DNA of 64,000 bases, taken from positions 35,785 through 99,784 of the forward strand of contig CAKZOK010000150.1 of NCBI GenBank assembly GCA_937136415.1, written 5' to 3'. This document shows positions 29,109 to 37,794 of the stretch, piece after piece; positions within the stretch are counted from its first letter, which is position 1, and each line of letters opens with the position of its first letter. Under the pieces are notes generated by a model. The model was given only the letters and a program-made list of their open reading frames with translations, was not told where the DNA came from and did no database searches. The DNA is from an uncultured Cytophagales bacterium. GTDB taxonomy: Bacteria > Bacteroidota > Bacteroidia > Cytophagales > Bernardetiaceae. The position numbers were made by a program, and so were the translations under genes.

Positions 29109-29660
29109 TTATGGCAAAATCACTTGATTTACAACGTGAATTACACCATTAGAAGCATCTACATCAGCTTGTGTAACTGTTGCATTATTTATCATCACAC
29201 TTCCTGCCGAAATACCAACATTAAGAAAAACATCAGCATTAAGTGTAGGAACAATCTGACCATCAGATAAAGCTGAACTCTTCACTTCACCAGCTACCAC
29301 ATGTTGTTGTAATACACTTGTAAGCAATGGCACAGGAACAGTTTCTAGTGTTAGGTTATTTGCTGTTAAGAAAGCCTCAAAAGCTGCATTTGTGGGTGCA
29401 AATACAGTATATTCTGTACTTCCTTGAAAAACAGTTACTAAATCAGCTTTGATTAGAGCAGCTTCTAAAGAAGAAAAATCGTTTCCTTCTACCACAATAT
29501 CAGCAATCGTTTTGGTTGTCATGGCAGGTTCTGTATCATCGTCGTCGTCGTCATTACAAGAAGTAAAAGAAATAGTTACGACCAACAAAACCATCAAGAT
29601 TTTGAAAGAAACAAATGAAACTTTAGGCATTGATAAATTTAAAAATTGAAACATTTTCAT
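29109..29660 (-). CDS. Fasciclin-domain lipoprotein
   Basis: A 183-residue exported protein. The signal ends in a lipobox with C35 (FTSC), immediately followed by a run of aspartates (NDDDDDD), a typical Bacteroidota surface-export pattern. A single fasciclin (FAS1) domain fills about residues 50-183: TIADIVVEGNDFSSLEAAL, the H1 motif TVFAPTNAAFEAFL, and the C-terminal NGVIHVVNQVILP. FAS1 domains mediate adhesion or matrix contact. No partner gene is adjacent. An alternative start at M11 would also leave a full signal. Confidence 0.88.
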   Translation of the reverse strand: MKMFQFLNLSMPKVSFVSFKILMVLLVVTISFTSCNDDDDDDTEPAMTTKTIADIVVEGNDFSSLEAALIKADLVTVFQGSTEYTVFAPTNAAFEAFLTANNLTLETVPVPLLTSVLQQHVVAGEVKSSALSDGQIVPTLNADVFLNVGISAGSVMINNATVTQADVDASNGVIHVVNQVILP

Positions 29661-29862
29661 AGTTTTTGAATTTGGTTTGAGTTAAATAATAAATCTTGAG
29701 GTTATAATAAAACAGCCCTCTTTTTGTTTAACATTAAACCAAAAAACATAAACAAATTAATTTTTTTTTAACTAATCAAAAGTTTTTTCTGCTCTACATT
29801 AAAATTTATTAAGATTTTGCTCTTCATTATTAGGTCATTATGGCATTGTTTTGTTTAAAAGC

Positions 29863-30000
29863 AAACTCGGTATTTAACTTTTTGACTATCAACACTTTAA
29901 AGATATTTATTATTTACATAATAGGATAGCATACGCTTTAGTACGTGAGTAGATGTACCGAATGCTTTAGCTTACTACAAAGAAAAATAATACCGAGTTT
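29863..30000. repeat. Inverted-repeat-bounded segment
   Basis: AAACTCGGTATT (29863-29874) and its exact complement (29989-30000) bound 138 bp with two internal copies of a GCTTTAG motif. It lies in the 363-bp gap between the fasciclin gene and the next minus-strand gene. It could fold into a long imperfect hairpin or be a small mobile remnant. Confidence 0.4.
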
Positions 30001-30023
30001 ATAAGTATGGTATTATCAGAATT

Positions 30024-32966
30024 TTATCTACCAAAAACCAGCTTCTGACATTCTTTATCAAGTGTTCTGTAGAGTGTAAAGAGGCTCGTTTGTTCAGAGT
30101 AAAAAAGCGCAACTGTTGTATTGCTTTTTATTGCTTTTCCTCCCACCATTGTTCCATTTGTATAATAAAGATAAGTTTTTTGTGCGTGCATATCAGTAAC
30201 AGCAATGACTTCTATACTTGCTCCAAAATTGAAATATTGGACTAATTTTGTGCCTTCATTATCATAGTTTTTGGAAAACAATAGAACCTCTTCGGAAGAA
30301 TATAATGTTAGTTTTTTGCTGTCCTGACGTGCAATTACAAAGTTTTGTTCACGCTGCTTGTCGGCTGCAAGTGTAAAAATTGCACCTTGTTCTCCTTTTT
30401 CAAAAAACTTTCTATCTGTTATTTTTCCTTTTAGATTAAAACGAATAAGCTCGCCAGCTTCGGTCAGCATACTTATTTCTGTTGTCGAAAGAGTATTTCC
30501 ATAATCCACATGAAAATCATTCGTAATATCTGAATTAAAGTTGAGAGGAAAATTAGAATAACTTTTAGAATTTCGTTTTAATAGATTAACAATTCCATTT
30601 TGTTCGACGGCAATCATTGCATCTCTACTTCCTGCCCGTACATGTTCTAAAGGAGCAGAAAGAGCCATTCCTACCTTACGAGGCTGCCAACCGGGCAAAC
30701 TCTGCCCTGTTTTATCGTATAAATAAACATCTCCAGTGCTTGTAGCTACTCCAATTCTATAATTTTTTGAATTGTCATAATCAATAACAGAAAGATGTGT
30801 AATAAAGGTTGTTGAGGGAAAAGAAATTGGAAATCCTGAAACACTTCGTCCCAAACGGTCAATCAAATAAACTTTTGTTGGCGTGGCAATTAGATATTGT
30901 AATTTTCCATTTTTATAGGCATCAATTTGATAAATTTGTGGGCGCATTGTTCCATTTAGATAATAATTCCAAAGTATTTTTCCTTCTTTCGAAATCAAAT
31001 ACAACATATCTTTATTATCTTGAACCAACACTTCCCAACTTCTATCCAAATGATTTCTGACCAAATAGGGAGGGCTTTCCAATTTGTTTTTAAATACTGT
31101 TTTTGCTTCTTCTTTTTTGTTTTGAGCGACTAGTTCTTCTGTTTTTTGTTGCTGAAAAATAAGCGAACTTGCAAAACGTTTTTCTTCACCTTCTGCTTGC
31201 CATGCCAAAAACTCTACTTTTAAAAGGTCATATTTATAGGCTTCAAAGGTGTTTCGCCATTCAGGAGAAACATTTGTCATGAGCCAGTTCCAAGAGCGAG
31301 GCAAATCAACAATTACACTGACTGTCGAACGAGTTCCTATTTGCTCAAAAAATTGTCTTTGTCGTACTAGTTTTCCCCAAACACGCTCGTTTTTGTAATC
31401 ATCAATAAGGGTTTGAATAGCTTGAAAGCTGCTTCCAATCACAATATATTTGCTTTCCAACACTGTAAAATAAGATTGAGAAAAGCCACTAAAACCTTCT
31501 CCAAACATTTTTTTGGGAAAATCAGCAACTTCAATTCTTGTGATAGGCAATTCCTCATAAACTTCTGTAAGAGGTTTGGTTTCTGATTCTGCCGAGTCTT
31601 CACCTTTTAACTCTACACGAGAATTTTCGGCAAGTTGATTTAATAATGCAATCGCTTTTTGTTCGTATTTTTCGGTTTGTCCATCTTCGGATTTTATTTT
31701 TAAGAACGCCAATTTTTCGGGGTGTTGTCTGTTTTCAGGCATTTCCAAAACAGCCACGGCAATTTCATTTCCTATATTATTTACAAAACGAGAAGGCGAA
31801 AAGCTATAATTATCAATCAACGTTTCTTTTTTTTCAATCTGTTTTGATAAATATTCTTTTCTATATTTCTCCAAATCATCAAAATACTTTTCAGGTTCGG
31901 ACAATCCAATTCTATATAAAAGAGCTGTTTCTTGTGGAATAAATTGTTGTAAATCAATAAAATCTATTGCTTTTTGATTTTCCAAAATAGACAAATAATC
32001 AATTTCTGTCCCTTCTTCTTCTGTAAGCAAATAGCCATTGAGAAGCAATAAGTGTTCTTTTAATGAAACATCAAGCATTGCAGATTTTGCCCAATTTTCG
32101 AAGGTAGAAAGCAAGTTTGCATTTTTTTCTCCTGTAAAAAGAGAGAACAGTTTTGGAATTTGCGCAGCCGACAGATATAGATTTGCATCGTCGTCTTCTA
32201 TTTTGGTCAGTTTTAGAAGGTCTTTATTTTCTTTAAAAAAAGGTGTTTCTTCATTACTGGCTATTTTTCGGACAGCATCTTCTACCAAAAAAGGTGTATA
32301 ACTTCCAATAAAAAAATTTTTGTAAATAACATAAGTAAAAATAACACTTTCAGTTTCATTTTTTCTATTTGAGTTTTTTCTTACTTCTACCTTTCCATTT
32401 TCATCTGTTTTTTCATATTCATATTTTAACTCATGAACTGTAATATTATTGTATAAACGTTCTGAATGCGTAAAAGGGATTTTTTCTTTTAGTTTATTGG
32501 TCAAATTACTTATAATTCTGGACTTCAAAGACATCGGAACAAAAAACATAATATCAGCACTTGTACGAGAAGTTTGGTGCAATGAAACATATATTTTGCG
32601 TCCTTTTAGATAGTTCATGATGTCTAAAGAATCTCTTCCTACAGAGTCTAAAATGGTTTTTCTAGAATGATAGGCTTGCAAATAAGGCAAACTTCTGAAA
32701 GGCTGCCAAAAAGGAAGGGAATCAATTTTTTCTCTCATTCGTTCTGTTTTGGTAGTTTCTACTACCAAAATTGCATCATTAGGAACAAGCTCCCAAACAG
32801 AAGCCTCTCTATTATTGTCCCAAATAAAAAAAGCCACTGCAAATACCAATAAAACTCCCAAAACACCAGCTATTCCAGCACTATATTTTTCTTTTTGAGA
32901 ACGGCTTTGCCATTGATTATCTAGCCACACACGAAAGCGTAAAACACGCATTTTCCATTTTGTCAT
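30024..32966 (-). CDS. Large membrane-anchored protein with propeller-like C terminus
   Basis: A 980-residue protein with a short basic N terminus and one membrane helix (about residues 30-50), then a long extracytoplasmic region. The 60-residue stretch after the helix (VPNDAILVVETTKTERMREKI) resembles DUF3352-type proteins. The last third has repeats like KILWNYYLNG and LIDRLGRSVSGFP, resembling a beta-propeller. Function unknown. The reading frame extends to 33134, but those extra residues are encoded by the nrdB terminator and a palindrome, so I place the start at the ATG at 32966. Confidence 0.65.
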   Translation of the reverse strand: MTKWKMRVLRFRVWLDNQWQSRSQKEKYSAGIAGVLGVLLVFAVAFFIWDNNREASVWELVPNDAILVVETTKTERMREKIDSLPFWQPFRSLPYLQAYHSRKTILDSVGRDSLDIMNYLKGRKIYVSLHQTSRTSADIMFFVPMSLKSRIISNLTNKLKEKIPFTHSERLYNNITVHELKYEYEKTDENGKVEVRKNSNRKNETESVIFTYVIYKNFFIGSYTPFLVEDAVRKIASNEETPFFKENKDLLKLTKIEDDDANLYLSAAQIPKLFSLFTGEKNANLLSTFENWAKSAMLDVSLKEHLLLLNGYLLTEEEGTEIDYLSILENQKAIDFIDLQQFIPQETALLYRIGLSEPEKYFDDLEKYRKEYLSKQIEKKETLIDNYSFSPSRFVNNIGNEIAVAVLEMPENRQHPEKLAFLKIKSEDGQTEKYEQKAIALLNQLAENSRVELKGEDSAESETKPLTEVYEELPITRIEVADFPKKMFGEGFSGFSQSYFTVLESKYIVIGSSFQAIQTLIDDYKNERVWGKLVRQRQFFEQIGTRSTVSVIVDLPRSWNWLMTNVSPEWRNTFEAYKYDLLKVEFLAWQAEGEEKRFASSLIFQQQKTEELVAQNKKEEAKTVFKNKLESPPYLVRNHLDRSWEVLVQDNKDMLYLISKEGKILWNYYLNGTMRPQIYQIDAYKNGKLQYLIATPTKVYLIDRLGRSVSGFPISFPSTTFITHLSVIDYDNSKNYRIGVATSTGDVYLYDKTGQSLPGWQPRKVGMALSAPLEHVRAGSRDAMIAVEQNGIVNLLKRNSKSYSNFPLNFNSDITNDFHVDYGNTLSTTEISMLTEAGELIRFNLKGKITDRKFFEKGEQGAIFTLAADKQREQNFVIARQDSKKLTLYSSEEVLLFSKNYDNEGTKLVQYFNFGASIEVIAVTDMHAQKTYLYYTNGTMVGGKAIKSNTTVALFYSEQTSLFTLYRTLDKECQKLVFGR

Positions 32967-32987
32967 AAAACGATTTTTGAAAAATAG

Positions 32988-33009
32988 TCGACACTTTCCA
33001 AAGTGTCGA
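32988..33009. repeat. Perfect palindrome upstream of the large membrane protein
   Basis: TCGACACTTT and AAAGTGTCGA pair across a CC spacer (10-bp arms). A diverged copy, CTGACACTT-GGA-AAGTATCAG, lies at 33029-33049. Together they sit 22-85 bp before the gene start and could be operator sites or hairpins in its leader. Confidence 0.5.
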
Positions 33010-33028
33010 TTAAGATACATTATATTTT

Positions 33029-33049
33029 CTGACACTTGGAAAGTATCAG
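33029..33049. repeat. Diverged second palindrome
   Basis: CTGACACTT paired with AAGTATCAG around GGA (one mismatch), related in sequence to the perfect palindrome 20 bp to its left. Confidence 0.4.
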
Positions 33050-33118
33050 CTACATTTATTACTTTACAAAAATGCTTATAGTTATTCAGAAAGACAAGAA
33101 AAATACCTATATAAACAA

Positions 33119-33155
33119 AAAAACCGAAATTCAATAAATTTGAATTTCGGTTTTT
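33119..33155 (-). terminator. Terminator of nrdB
   Basis: A perfect 16-bp inverted repeat (33119-33134 against 33140-33155) lies 37 bp past the nrdB stop codon, with an A-run on the left that reads as U on the minus strand. Confidence 0.75.
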
Positions 33156-33191
33156 GTCACTATAAAACCCTTAGGATTTAGTAGCAATTAT

Positions 33192-34187
33192 CTAAAAATC
33201 TTCATCTAAAGAAAACTTAGGCGAGTCATCATTATTGTTCATAACTCCTGCCTTTTGGTACTCTGCGACACGTTTTTCAAAGAAATTTGTTTTTCCTTGC
33301 AAACTAATCATTTCCATAAAAGGAAACGGATTTGTAGAGTTATATTGTTTTTCACAATTAAGCTCCCCCAACAATCTATCAGCCACAAACTCAATGTATT
33401 GATTCATCAAATCCGAGTTCATACCAATCAGACTTACTGGAATTGCATCAGTTACAAATTCTTGTTCGATTTTGACAGCATCGGTAATGATTTCGATAAT
33501 ACGTGATTTTGGCAATTTGTTTTGAATATAATTGTTATACAAAAGGCATGCAAAATCGCAATGTAAGCCCTCATCTCTTGAAATAAGCTCATTCGAAAAG
33601 CTAAGACCGGGCATTAGTCCACGTTTTTTGAGCCAAAAGATAGAACAAAAAGAACCACTAAAAAAGATTCCTTCGACAGCAGCAAAAGCAATCAAACGCT
33701 CTGCAAAGTTTTCACTTTCTATCCATTTCAAAGCCCAATCGCCTTTTTTGGCTACACAATCTAAGTTATCCAAAGCATTGAACAAATAATCTTTTTCTTT
33801 TGTGCCTTTGATGTAACTATCAATAAGAAGAGAATATGTTTCGGCATGAACATTTTCCATCATCACTTGAAAGCCATAAAAACAACGAGCTTCTGGAAGC
33901 TGCACTTCCTTCATAAAATTGACAACCAAATTTTCGTTTACAATTCCATCAGAAGCTGCAAAAAATGCAAGTACATGTTTTACAAAATGGCGTTCATTTT
34001 CACTCATTGCCTCCCAATCTTTCATATCATTAGAAAGGTCTATTTCTTCGGCAGTCCAAAAACTGGCTTCTGCTTGTTTGTACATTTGCCAAATGTCATC
34101 GTGTTTGATAGGAAAAAGCACAAAACGATTTGGGTTTTCGGCAAGTAAAGGTTCGTGTAAAAGGTCTTTAGAAGATGTATTTGACAT
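33192..34187 (-). CDS. nrdB: Ribonucleotide reductase small subunit, class I
   Basis: A 331-residue R2 subunit that holds the di-iron/tyrosyl-radical cofactor for making deoxyribonucleotides. Expected ligands are visible: D80, E111 and H114 with the radical tyrosine Y118 in [11 protein letters not shown], then a second helix pair with E near 170 and the [11 protein letters not shown] segment supplying E and H near 205-210. The C terminus ends SLDEDF, the tail that docks on the large subunit. The large-subunit gene nrdA is not in this window. Its transcript ends at the hairpin at 33119. Confidence 0.96.
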   Translation of the reverse strand: MSNTSSKDLLHEPLLAENPNRFVLFPIKHDDIWQMYKQAEASFWTAEEIDLSNDMKDWEAMSENERHFVKHVLAFFAASDGIVNENLVVNFMKEVQLPEARCFYGFQVMMENVHAETYSLLIDSYIKGTKEKDYLFNALDNLDCVAKKGDWALKWIESENFAERLIAFAAVEGIFFSGSFCSIFWLKKRGLMPGLSFSNELISRDEGLHCDFACLLYNNYIQNKLPKSRIIEIITDAVKIEQEFVTDAIPVSLIGMNSDLMNQYIEFVADRLLGELNCEKQYNSTNPFPFMEMISLQGKTNFFEKRVAEYQKAGVMNNNDDSPKFSLDEDF

Positions 34188-34646
34188 AAAAAGATATTTT
34201 ATAGATAAAAGGGCGTAAAAAACTACCCTGTATTTGTAATATAGAATTAATGTTTTTGGAAGATTAGGAACAATTATGAATTAAAAATTATGATTGTAAA
34301 TTATTGACTATCAATCAATTAAAGTTTGAAAAATAGCACTTTATTTAATTCCTATTCCTTATAATCTAATCAACAGACTGTGAAATTAAAAGGATTGCAA
34401 AAATAGTATTTTATTTTTCCCTTTCTATATCATTTGGCTATTTTGTTGATTTTAATTTTGAATAATTAAGAAGTTACTTCATAAACGATAAAATTTTCAT
34501 ATTATTCAATCTGTATGTTTGATATAAATTGCTTTTTTACAAAGGTCGATATTCTGAATTTATTTGAAGAGTTTTTTTTCAATTAATTTCAAATTAAGAT
34601 TAAAAAATTTATTGAGTACATTAAAATAGAAATTAAAAATAGGCAC
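34188..34646. other. Intergenic region upstream of nrdB, 459 bp
   Basis: On the minus strand a -7 match TATTTTTG occupies 34398-34405, about 210 bp before the nrdB start. The part nearer nrdB is a dispersed repeat (family F). No NrdR box pair was convincingly found. The remaining 240 bp is plain AT-rich sequence. Confidence 0.4.
34271..34366. repeat. Dispersed intergenic repeat, family F
   Basis: This stretch, with ATTGACTATCAATCAATT and TTTAATTCCTATTCCTTAT, aligns over about 95 bp with 62763-62862 in the same orientation and with 9169-9240 and 56764-56833 in reverse. Confidence 0.5.
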
Positions 34647-35702
34647 TTATTCTATGCGTCCAATATGTCGTATTTCTTTTCCTTTTTTGTCAATCAATGT
34701 AATAGAATCTCCCTTCATTACCTGTGCATAACCATTTTTAAAATCAAATAACTCATACCTTCCAAAAGGGTCATCATCATAAATAAAAGGTATGATTGTA
34801 TTTCCTTTTTTGTCTATAAATCCCCATTTTTTATTTTTTTTGACTGCTGCAAGCCCTTCAGAAAAACAAATTGTAAAATCATATAATAAAGGAATTATTA
34901 TCTTTCCTGTTTTGTCGATATATCCATATCTATATCCATTTGTTGCCATTGCTACCCCTTCACTAAAAAAGCCTGCTGATAAAGAATCGGGAAGCGAAAA
35001 AATAGTATTTCCTTTTTTATCTATAAAATGATACGGTTTTCCACTATTTCCTACTTCTGCCAAACCTTCTCCAAAACGCTGAGTGACATCGTATTTTAAA
35101 GGAATTATTATTTCTCCTTCGGTATTTAGATAGCCTTTTTTTCCAAATTCATTGACCATTGCCAAACCTTCCTTAAAATGATGCGCAAAATTATATTTCA
35201 AAGGAATTATTTCCTTTCCATTTTTATCAATAAATCCCCAGCCAGTACGTTGTTCTACCAAAGCTCTAGCATTCGAAAATGAATAAAAACTATCATAATT
35301 ATATCCGACAACTAGCTTTCCTGTTTCATCTATAACTCCCCAAAAAGCACCCTTTTTTACTCCAGCTCTTCCTTCTGAAAAACTTTGCACAGCCGAATAA
35401 GTTTCTTCTGTAATTTGCCTTCCTTTTGTATCAATAAATATCCAGTTGTATCCTATTTTTACGGCAGCAAAACCATCTTTAAAATCTCTTGCTTTAGAAT
35501 AAAATGGTTTTATTATTTCATTGCCTTTTTCATCTATATATCCCCAATTTCCATTCTTTGCTTGTTTTCTCCAAATATGTGTCGGAGAGTTTTGAAGAGA
35601 TTCTATTTTTTCTTGCTTTTGGTTTTGTGAAGCTTTGGTGTTGCAAGACAATAAAGATAAAAGCAAAAAGATAGAAAATATTGATTTTAAATGAGTCTGC
35701 AT
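34647..35702 (-). CDS. WG-repeat lipoprotein
   Basis: A 351-residue lipoprotein (lipidated C20, LLSC) built from about nine WG repeats of roughly 30-35 residues, such as NWGYIDEKGNEIIKPFY and KWGFIDKKGNTIIPFIYD. WG repeats make beta-rich solenoids or propellers of unknown role, common in Bacteroidota. Each repeat keeps the WGYID-K-G-IIP core, which rules out chance similarity. It is preceded by a 443-bp repeat-filled intergenic region. Confidence 0.88.
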   Translation of the reverse strand: MQTHLKSIFSIFLLLSLLSCNTKASQNQKQEKIESLQNSPTHIWRKQAKNGNWGYIDEKGNEIIKPFYSKARDFKDGFAAVKIGYNWIFIDTKGRQITEETYSAVQSFSEGRAGVKKGAFWGVIDETGKLVVGYNYDSFYSFSNARALVEQRTGWGFIDKNGKEIIPLKYNFAHHFKEGLAMVNEFGKKGYLNTEGEIIIPLKYDVTQRFGEGLAEVGNSGKPYHFIDKKGNTIFSLPDSLSAGFFSEGVAMATNGYRYGYIDKTGKIIIPLLYDFTICFSEGLAAVKKNKKWGFIDKKGNTIIPFIYDDDPFGRYELFDFKNGYAQVMKGDSITLIDKKGKEIRHIGRIE

Positions 35703-35738
35703 TTTGATAAAATAAGTATGTAGATATTTTTTTTATTG

Positions 35739-35815
35739 AAGTTGTTTAAGAATTGGTTTTGTGTGTGTATTTGTTGCTATCGCTACGCCAAAATACCAAC
35801 AAGAGCTAGTTTATT
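35739..35815. repeat. MITE-like family A left end fused to a CTACGC-type repeat
   Basis: AAGTTGTTTAAGAAT at 35739-35753 is identical to the left end at 12077. It is followed by GTTGCTATCGCTACGCC and AAAATACCAACAA, a core shared with 36655-36700 and 42095-42130. Confidence 0.45.
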
Positions 35816-35816
35816 T

Positions 35817-35937
35817 TAGAGTACTGGACACTAGATGTATTTGCTGTTCTGTGAGTCACAGAACAGGGAAAAACACCGTTCGTTAGTGTTTTAGCGTAGC
35901 GACACCAACAACTTTTTAACTCATGTCCAGTACTCTA
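35817..35937. repeat. 121-bp element with 14-bp terminal inverted repeats
   Basis: TAGAGTACTGGACA (35817-35830) and its exact complement (35924-35937) bound the element. Inside is a perfect 10-bp hairpin CTGTTCTGTG-AGT-CACAGAACAG and GTTTTAGCGTAGCGACACC, a complement of the neighbouring CTACGC-type repeat. No coding capacity. Confidence 0.6.
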
Positions 35938-36085
35938 TCAAAATACAGTTTTATTATGCCAAAATAAATAAATAAAGTATTTTGTAGTTACAATCTTATA
36001 ACGGAGGTTCTTTGTTTTATTGCGTGGTTTTCTAAAAAAGGCAAAAATTGTCAAAGAATTAAAATAAGTTGAGCCATAAAAAAAA

Positions 36086-36118
36086 CACCTAATTTAGATT
36101 TATGTTGCTAATTAGGTG
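36086..36118 (-). terminator. Terminator of the SecB-like gene
   Basis: CACCTAATT and AATTAGGTG pair as a hairpin 28 bp past the stop codon at 36146; on the minus strand it is followed by eight T residues. Confidence 0.65.
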
Positions 36119-36145
36119 CTTTTAGATATATTTTTTTACTTCAAT

Positions 36146-36547
36146 TTATTCAACAGGAATAGTCTGGTTGATAATTGGCAAGATAGCATTGTGTAAATAT
36201 GTTCCTTTCAAGAAGGCAAACAACGAACCACGAGTAGTAGAAATGGCAAGTTCATTCAAATCCAAAACAACATCAGTTGGCATGTTGTTTTTGCTATTTG
36301 CTGTATCTACATGTTTGGCTAATTCTGCTACTTTAAAGACAGTATTTGTTTTGAATTTGGCAAGCAAGTTTTCTTTTTCATTTGAGAAAATAGAAATTGT
36401 AGTAACTACAATAAAAATTTCGTCGTCTGTATTCCAACGGTGTTCTATATTTACATCAAATTGAAAAGTAATTTCTTTTGATAAATTTTGAGCAGGAGCA
36501 ATTAAATTTGCTTCTAAAATGTCTAGGGCTACGATTCTGAATTGCAT
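36146..36547 (-). CDS. SecB-like protein
   Basis: A 133-residue cytoplasmic protein. Its arrangement of beta strands and helix resembles SecB-family chaperones: an amphipathic KEITFQFDVNIEHR strand, a conserved FK-N-VFKV strand, and a C-terminal helix LAISTTRGSLFAFLKGTYL ending in a short tail IILPIINQTIPVE-like motif (ILPIINQTIPVE). In SecB the equivalent end is TRGGFPPLLLAPVNF. SecB-like proteins serve in protein export or as chaperones in toxin-antitoxin systems. No toxin gene is adjacent. The call rests on shape of motifs, not on strong identity. Confidence 0.5.
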   Translation of the reverse strand: MQFRIVALDILEANLIAPAQNLSKEITFQFDVNIEHRWNTDDEIFIVVTTISIFSNEKENLLAKFKTNTVFKVAELAKHVDTANSKNNMPTDVVLDLNELAISTTRGSLFAFLKGTYLHNAILPIINQTIPVE

Positions 36548-36607
36548 GAGTTTTTATTAATTGGATAAAAAAAATTAATACAAAAGTACTTGTTTTTTGT
36601 TTCCTAT

Positions 36608-36704
36608 AAAAATATAAGTTTGTTTTAGCTTTTACAAGGTCTATTTTTCAAGGCGTTGTTGTTGGTGCTGCTATTGCTAAAATACCAACAATGGCATTTT
36701 TTTA
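36608..36704. repeat. Dispersed hairpin repeat, family C, copy 1
   Basis: This stretch aligns along about 95 bp with 42050-42144: TTTGTTTTAGCTTTTA, AGG/GACCTATTTT, CAAG, then GTTGTTGGT...AAAATACCAACAA hairpin, then GGCATTTTT. It lies between the TauE/SafE stop codon and the SecB-like start, both minus strand. Confidence 0.55.
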
Positions 36705-36715
36705 TATAAAAAAAA

Positions 36716-37528
36716 TCAATTTACATAAATAAATTCTCTATAAAGAATAAAAAATGCAATTACTAATACCATATAGCCAAAAAATTGTTTGAGTTTTGTA
36801 GAAGGAATATATTTACAAAAATGAGTACCCAACAAAATTCCAACAATAGTAAAACTTGTAAAAGGAAGTAAAAAACGCCAATCAATATCATGGTTTTGCC
36901 AATCTCCCAAAAAGCCTAAAAGTGAATTAATGGCAATAATAAAAAGCGAAGTGGCAATGGCTTTTTTCATAGGAATACGAGCCAAAAAAACAAGCGAAGG
37001 AACAATCAAAAAACCACCTCCAGCACCCACCAAACCAGCAATAAGCCCCACCAAAATAGCATTGATAACCAAAACAGGAATGTTTAAAGTTTTTGCAGTG
37101 GCAGTCTTTGGAATTTCTGAGGGTTTTTTTGCTCCTTTTCGAATCATTATGGTAGATGAAAATAACATCACAATCGCAAAAAAGACTACAATAGCTGCAT
37201 TTTTGGTAAGAACAAAAAGCTCAAAAGTCAAAAATGGGTCAGGCAAAGCAGGTACAATATACGCCCGAGTCAGGTACACCATTACCAAAGAAGGCGCACC
37301 AAAAATAAGAGCAATTTTGAGATTTACCAACCCCTCTCTAAAATATCTGTAAGCACCCACCAAAGCAGCAGCACCCACCACAAAAAGTGAATATCCTGTC
37401 GCAATAACAGCTTCAATATTTAAAATATAAATAAAAATAGGCACAGCCAAAATAGAACCTCCACCACCAAGCAATCCCATTGTAAAACCTACGATGATAG
37501 CAATTAAAAAACCTATAATTTCTTCCAT
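36716..37528 (-). CDS. TauE/SafE-family membrane permease
   Basis: A 270-residue integral membrane protein with about eight hydrophobic helices. The glycine-rich turn LGGGGSILAVPI at about 19-30 and its counterpart GLVGAGGGFLIVPSLVF at about 165-182 mark the two halves of the TauE/SafE (DUF81) family, exporters or importers of sulfite, sulfoacetate and similar anions. The substrate cannot be predicted. No sulfur gene is nearby. Confidence 0.9.
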   Translation of the reverse strand: MEEIIGFLIAIIVGFTMGLLGGGGSILAVPIFIYILNIEAVIATGYSLFVVGAAALVGAYRYFREGLVNLKIALIFGAPSLVMVYLTRAYIVPALPDPFLTFELFVLTKNAAIVVFFAIVMLFSSTIMIRKGAKKPSEIPKTATAKTLNIPVLVINAILVGLIAGLVGAGGGFLIVPSLVFLARIPMKKAIATSLFIIAINSLLGFLGDWQNHDIDWRFLLPFTSFTIVGILLGTHFCKYIPSTKLKQFFGYMVLVIAFFILYREFIYVN

Positions 37529-37641
37529 TTTTTACTAAAATTGATTTCTTCTTATTTTTTATTGTGTTTTTTTTATAAAAAAACAGTTTTTCTTATTTAT
37601 GAAATGGCAATTTAGTTATTTCAAATCTAATTTTAATTTTA

Positions 37642-37780
37642 GGGAATGTTCATAAAAAAAAATATTCTTGTAAATATGTTTAATCAAGTAAATTAGCTAC
37701 GCTGCTCCTTTGGAATATAGTGTTTTTTTGATTTTGATAATCCTTTTCGGAAGGCTGTCAATAGTTGGAAAAATAAGTAT
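37642..37780. repeat. MITE-like element, family B2, truncated copy
   Basis: GAATGTTCATAAAAAAA (37643-) plus 37687-37779 match the reverse complement of the element at 56573-56754, including AATTAGCTACGCTGCTCCTTTGG and AAGGCTGTCAATAGTTGG. The far end is missing and about 25 bases are inserted near its start. Confidence 0.55.
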
Positions 37781-37794
37781 GTTTTTTAACATAT

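Noticed and set aside
32967..33134. N-terminal extension of the large membrane protein
   Set aside because: The extra 56 codons overlap the nrdB terminator and two palindromes; the downstream ATG at 32966 is followed by a normal basic N terminus and membrane helix.
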